DNA of 64,000 nucleotides from Durio zibethinus (Eukaryota; Streptophyta; Magnoliopsida; Malvales; Malvaceae). Shown in pieces: positions 60,535 to 64,000 of the stretch. Under the pieces are notes generated by a model that saw only the letters and a program-made list of their open reading frames with translations, was not told the origin of the DNA and searched no databases. The stretch is taken from the NCBI RefSeq assembly GCF_002303985.1, contig NW_019168015.1:15611302-15675301 (forward strand), read 5' to 3'. The stretch's first letter is position 1, and the number at the start of each line of letters is the position of its first letter. Position numbers and translations under genes: made by a program.

Positions 60535-63500
60535 TCTGACCTTTTGTTTAGTCATATAATAATTGTTTCAATTCATATAAGCTTATTTGGAATAAAATAA
60601 TGCTAATTTATTAACGTTCAAAAAATTAATTAGCAAGAGATTTGAAAAAATAAATTTATTTACCGAACAAGTTCAAATGTTTATGAATATTTGAACAATT
60701 ATCTATTTAAAATCGTTATAACTTTTTATTTTGTCATAAAACAATTGTTTTAGTTTATAAAAGCTTATCCAAAAATAAAAAAAACTACTTTATTAATATT
60801 TCAAAAGTTAATAAGAGATTTAAAAAATAAATTAATTTACCAAAACAGTTCAAATAATTATGGCCATTTGAACAATTACCTATTTCAAATCATTATTACT
60901 TTTTGTTTTGTCTTAAAACAATTGTTATTATAACAATTATTTATTTCAAATTGTTATGACCCTTTGTTTTGTCGTAAAACAATTATTATGTACTTACAAG
61001 CTTATTCAGATTAAAATAATAATAATTTAATAATATTTCAAAAATTAATAAGTAAGAGATCTAAAAAATAAATTTGATTATCGAATTAGTTCAAATGGTT
61101 AAGACTATTAGAACAATTATCTATTTCAAATCATTTTGAAGTTTTGTTTAGTCATAAAATAATTGTTTTAGTTCATACATGCCTATTCAAAATAAATTAA
61201 TATTAATTTATTAACATTCAAAAAATTAATAAGAAAGAGATTTAAAAAATAAATCTTTTTACCGAATAAATTCAAATGATTATTACTATGTGAACAATTA
61301 TCTATTTAGAATCATTATAACCTTTTGATTTGTCATAAAATAATTGTTTCAGTTAATACTAGCTTAGATGGAATAAAATAATACTAATTTATTAATATTT
61401 CCTAAATTAATAAGTAAAAAATTTTTAAAAATAAATATGTTTACCGAATCAATTAAAATAATTATGGCCATTTGAACGATTATCGATTTCAAATCATTAT
61501 GGCCTTTTGTTTTGTCATAAAACAATTATTTTTTATCATACAAGTTTATTCAAAATAAAATAATACTAATTTATTAATATTTCAAAAATTAATAAGTAAG
61601 AGATTTAAAAAATAAATCTATTTACCAAACTAGTTCCAATAGTTATGACTATTTGAACAATTATCAATCTTAAATTGTTAAGATCTTTATTTTGTCATAA
61701 AACAATTGTTTTTGGTCTTAGAAGCTTATTTGGTTAAGAATAATACTAATTTAATAATATTTCAAAAATTAATAAGAGATTTAAAACATGATTGTGTTTG
61801 TCGATCCAGTTCAAATAGTTAAAACTGTTGAAATAATTATCTATTTCAAATCGTTCTGACCTTTTGTTTAGTCATAAAATATTTGTTTCATATCTTACAA
61901 GCTTATCTAGAATGAAATAATCCCAATTTTTTAGCTTTAAAAATTAATAAGTAAAAGATTTGAAAAAAATAAATATGTTTATCAAGCAAGTTAAATAGTT
62001 ATGATTATTTGAATAATTATTTATTTAAAATCATTATAACCTTTTGTTTTGACATAAAACAATTGTTTCGGTTCATAAAATCTTATCCAAAATAAAATAA
62101 AACTAATTTCTTAATATTTCAAAAATTAATAAGGAAGAGTTTTAAACAATAAATTTGTTTACCAAATAAATTCAAACAGTTTTAAATAAAATTGTTATGA
62201 CCTTTTCTTTGGTCATAAAACATTTGTATCAATTCATACAAGCTTATTCAAAATAAAATAATACTAATTTATTAATATTTTGAAAATTAATAAGTAAATG
62301 ATTTAAAAAGTGAATATGTTTACTGAATCAGCTCAAATAATTATGGCCATTTCAGTAATTATCTATTTCAAATCATTATTAGCTTTTGTTTGGTCATATA
62401 ACGATTGTTTTTTATCATACAACTTTAATCGAAATAAAATAATACTAATTTATTAATCTTTTAGAAATTAATAAGTAAGAGATTTTAAAAAAATAAATCT
62501 GTTTACCAAACCAATTTAAATAGTTTTGACTATTTAAACAATTGTATACTTGAAATCATTATAACTTTTTGTTCTGTCATAAAACAATTATTTTTGTTCA
62601 TACTAGCTTATTCAAAATAAAGTAATGCTAATCTAATAATATTCCAAAAACTAATAACTAAGAGATTTAAAAAATAAAATTTTTTGCCGAACCAGTTCAA
62701 ATAGTTAAGACTATATGACCAATTATCTATTTCAAATCGTTATGACCTTTTGTTTTGACATAAAACAATTTTTTCAATTTATACTAGCTTATTTGGAATA
62801 AAATAAAATGAATTTATTAATATTTCAAAAATTAATAATTAAGAGATTTAAAAAATAATTTCGCTTACCTAACTAGTTCAAATAATTATGATTATTTGAA
62901 CAATTATCTATTTAAAATTGTTATGACCTTGTATTTTGTCATAAAACAAATGTTTTTGTTCATATAAATTTTGTTCGAAATAAAATAATACTAATTTATT
63001 AATATTCTGAAAATTAATAGGTAAGAGATTTAAAAAATAAATCTATTTATTGAACAAGTTCAAATAGTCATGTATGTTTGAACAATTATCTATTTGAAAT
63101 CGTCATGACCTTTTGTTTTGTCATAAAACAAACTGGTCATTCAAAATTACTTAGAATAAAATAATACTAATATATTAATATTTTGAAAATTAATAAGAGA
63201 TTTAAAAACTAAATATGTTCAAGAAAACATTTCAAATAGTTATGACTATTTGAATAATTATCTATCTCAAATCGTTATGATCTTTATTTTGTCATAAAAC
63301 AATTGTTTCTTTTCATACATGCTTATTTAGATTAAAACAATACTAATTTAATAATGTTTCAAAAATTAATAAGTAAAAGATTTAAAATAATAAATGTGTT
63401 TGAAGAACTAATTCAAATAGTTAAGACTATTAGAATAATTATCAATTTCAAATCATTCTGACCTTTTGTTTAGGCATAAAACAATTATTTTAGTTCATAC

Positions 63501-64000
63501 AAGCTTATTTAAAATAAAATAATACTAATTTATTAACATTTGAAAAATTAATGAGCAAGAGATTTAAAAAAATAAATTTGTTTACTGAAGAACAAATAGA
63601 TTTGAGTATTTGAACAATTATCTATTTAAAGTTGTTATGACCTTTTGTTTTGTCATAAAACAATTGTTTTAGCTCATAAAAGCTTATCCGAAATAAAATA
63701 ATACTACTTTACTAATATTTCAAAAATTAATAAGCAAGAGAGTTAAAAACTAAATCTATTTACCAGACCAGTTCAAATAGTTATGACTATCTAAACAATT
63801 ATCTATCTCAAATCATTATGATCTTTGTTTTGTCATAAACAATTGCTTCTATTCATACAAGCATATTTGGAGTAAAATATTGCTAAACTAAAAATTTTCT
63901 AAAATTAATAAGTAAGAGTTTTAAAAAATAAATATGCTTGCCGAACTAATTCAAATAGTCAAGACTATTAGAACAATTATCTATTTCAAATCGTTCTAAC
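60535..64000 (-). repeat. Satellite array in reverse orientation (right block)
   Basis: From about 60,535 the top strand shows the reverse complement of the same monomer (GACCTTTTGTTTTGTCATAA, TTGAACAATTATCTATTT, AGATTTAAAAAATAAAT). About 19 monomers up to the window end, where the array is still running. Confidence 0.92.

Overview
The window is nuclear DNA from a flowering plant, most likely a eudicot. It carries a DYW-type pentatricopeptide repeat (PPR) gene, a nine-exon pectin galacturonosyltransferase gene of the GAUT4 type, and a six-coding-exon MYB-coiled-coil transcription factor of the PHL7 type. Introns are GT-AG with one GC-AG exception, intergenic DNA is AT-rich, and the repeats are plant retrotransposons, telomere-like CCCTAAA tracts and a satellite of about 180 bp. 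Species cannot be fixed from the sequence.

The layout is two-part. Positions 1 to about 23,500 are a gene-bearing segment: AT-rich DNA (1-3,130), PPR gene (3,251-5,221), GAUT4-like gene (8,159-11,986), a 572-bp TRIM retrotransposon (14,781-15,352), exon-like pieces of an unidentified minus-strand gene (15,739-16,847), and the PHL7-like gene (coding 20,495-23,437, possibly with a first coding exon near 18,826). The genes have unrelated roles: organelle RNA editing, pectin synthesis in the Golgi, and nuclear transcription control. Nothing suggests they work as one pathway.

From about 24,560 onward the sequence is repeats. A degenerate telomere-like block (24,560-26,180) is followed by a pyrimidine-rich block that flips to purine-rich (26,180-27,350), then by a decayed LTR-like stretch (27,400-29,560). 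A diverged satellite with a period of about 180 bp starts near 29,565 and runs to the end of the window. It reverses orientation near 60,535.

The satellite is split by an 18.1-kb Ogre/Tat-type Ty3-gypsy element (34,105-52,206) with 2.3-kb LTRs, a perfect 5-bp target duplication, an extra ORF before gag, an intron before reverse transcriptase, a second RNase H and a 39-40 bp tandem repeat near its 3' end. Its ORF1 is interrupted by a nested solo LTR of Ty1-copia Sirevirus type (38,502-40,028). The element is old and full of stop codons.

I found no clearly novel functional system. The points most worth a second look are the GC-rich palindromes and asymmetric LTRs of the TRIM, the unidentified minus-strand exons, the GC-AG intron and N-terminal choice of the PHL7 gene, the satellite's conserved dyad, ordered variants and orientation switch, and the nested structure of the Ogre element.
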